From NCBI GenBank assembly GCA_003454415.1, contig DMKG01000275.1, positions 1-14,181 on the forward strand: 14,181 nt of DNA, read 5' to 3'. The DNA is from Alphaproteobacteria bacterium (GTDB lineage Bacteria > Pseudomonadota > Alphaproteobacteria > UBA11222). Position numbers and translations under genes: made by a program. The notes under the pieces were generated by a model. The model searched no databases and was not told the DNA's origin. It worked only from the letters and a program-made list of their open reading frames with translations. Shown here one piece after another: positions 14,159 to 14,181 of this stretch; the first letter of the stretch is position 1; each line of letters begins with the position of its first letter.

Positions 14159-14181
14159 GGATTCTTCGCTTCGCTCAGAAT
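14159..14181 (+). repeat. REP-like palindromic repeat, copy 3 (variant, cut by window edge)
   Basis: GG followed by ATTCT-TC-GC-TTC-GC-TC-AGAAT. Same design as copies 1 and 2, but the outer stem changed from ATCCT/AGGAT to ATTCT/AGAAT (C-G to T-A, a compensating change), and the inner stem is one pair shorter. It may continue beyond the window. Confidence 0.65.

Overview
The window reads as the chromosome of an alphaproteobacterium of moderately high GC. Three things point there: a complete GcrA cell-cycle regulator, an ECF sigma factor overlapping an NrsF/DUF1109 membrane anti-sigma factor (the Caulobacter SigF/NrsF arrangement), and a 41-residue zinc-less ribosomal protein L36 of the alphaproteobacterial type. 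The order argD-argF-hslO also fits. I cannot place it below class. A PEP-CTERM protein implies an exosortase elsewhere in the genome.

Layout. Positions 1-3632 (all minus strand): an EF-G-like GTPase, then the ECF sigma factor, then NrsF (4-bp overlap with sigma), then the N-terminal part of an unknown membrane protein cut by the window edge. Positions 3874-6601 (minus): a 2-hydroxyacid dehydrogenase, a NarL/LuxR-type response regulator with a perfect CtrA-type box (TTAA-N7-TTAA) in its upstream region, and a lone sulfotransferase. Positions 6716-6841 (plus): rpmJ, with a clear TTGACA promoter. Positions 6859-10545 (minus): a tightly packed argD-argF-hslO-lipoprotein operon with junctions of ATGA or TGATG, preceded by a strong sigma-70 type promoter and a perfect leader hairpin. 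Positions 10673-11494 (minus): an ABC-2 permease without a visible ATPase. Positions 11699-12196 (plus): gcrA, whose upstream region carries one perfect and one near-perfect DnaA box. Positions 12296-13237 (minus): an exported PEP-CTERM protein, overlapped at its start by a possible 43-codon ORF.

Positions about 13570-14181 are unlike the rest. They hold a 28-codon 3' remnant of an IS110-family transposase. Directly abutting it is a 481-bp unit: a small GIY-YIG nuclease gene flanked by perfect 30-bp inverted repeats that fold as REP-like hairpins. A run of degenerate 23-bp tandem repeats shares the start of the REP sequence, and a third REP-like hairpin at the window end has compensating stem changes. 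This resembles a REPtron in which a GIY-YIG nuclease takes the place of the usual tyrosine transposase. It is the part of the window most worth following up.

How the parts fit: most genes are housekeeping (arginine synthesis, Hsp33, L36) or regulatory (GcrA, SigF/NrsF, response regulator). The CtrA-like and DnaA boxes tie two regulators to the CtrA-DnaA-GcrA cell-cycle circuit by inference only. All statements come from reading the sequence; no database search was run.
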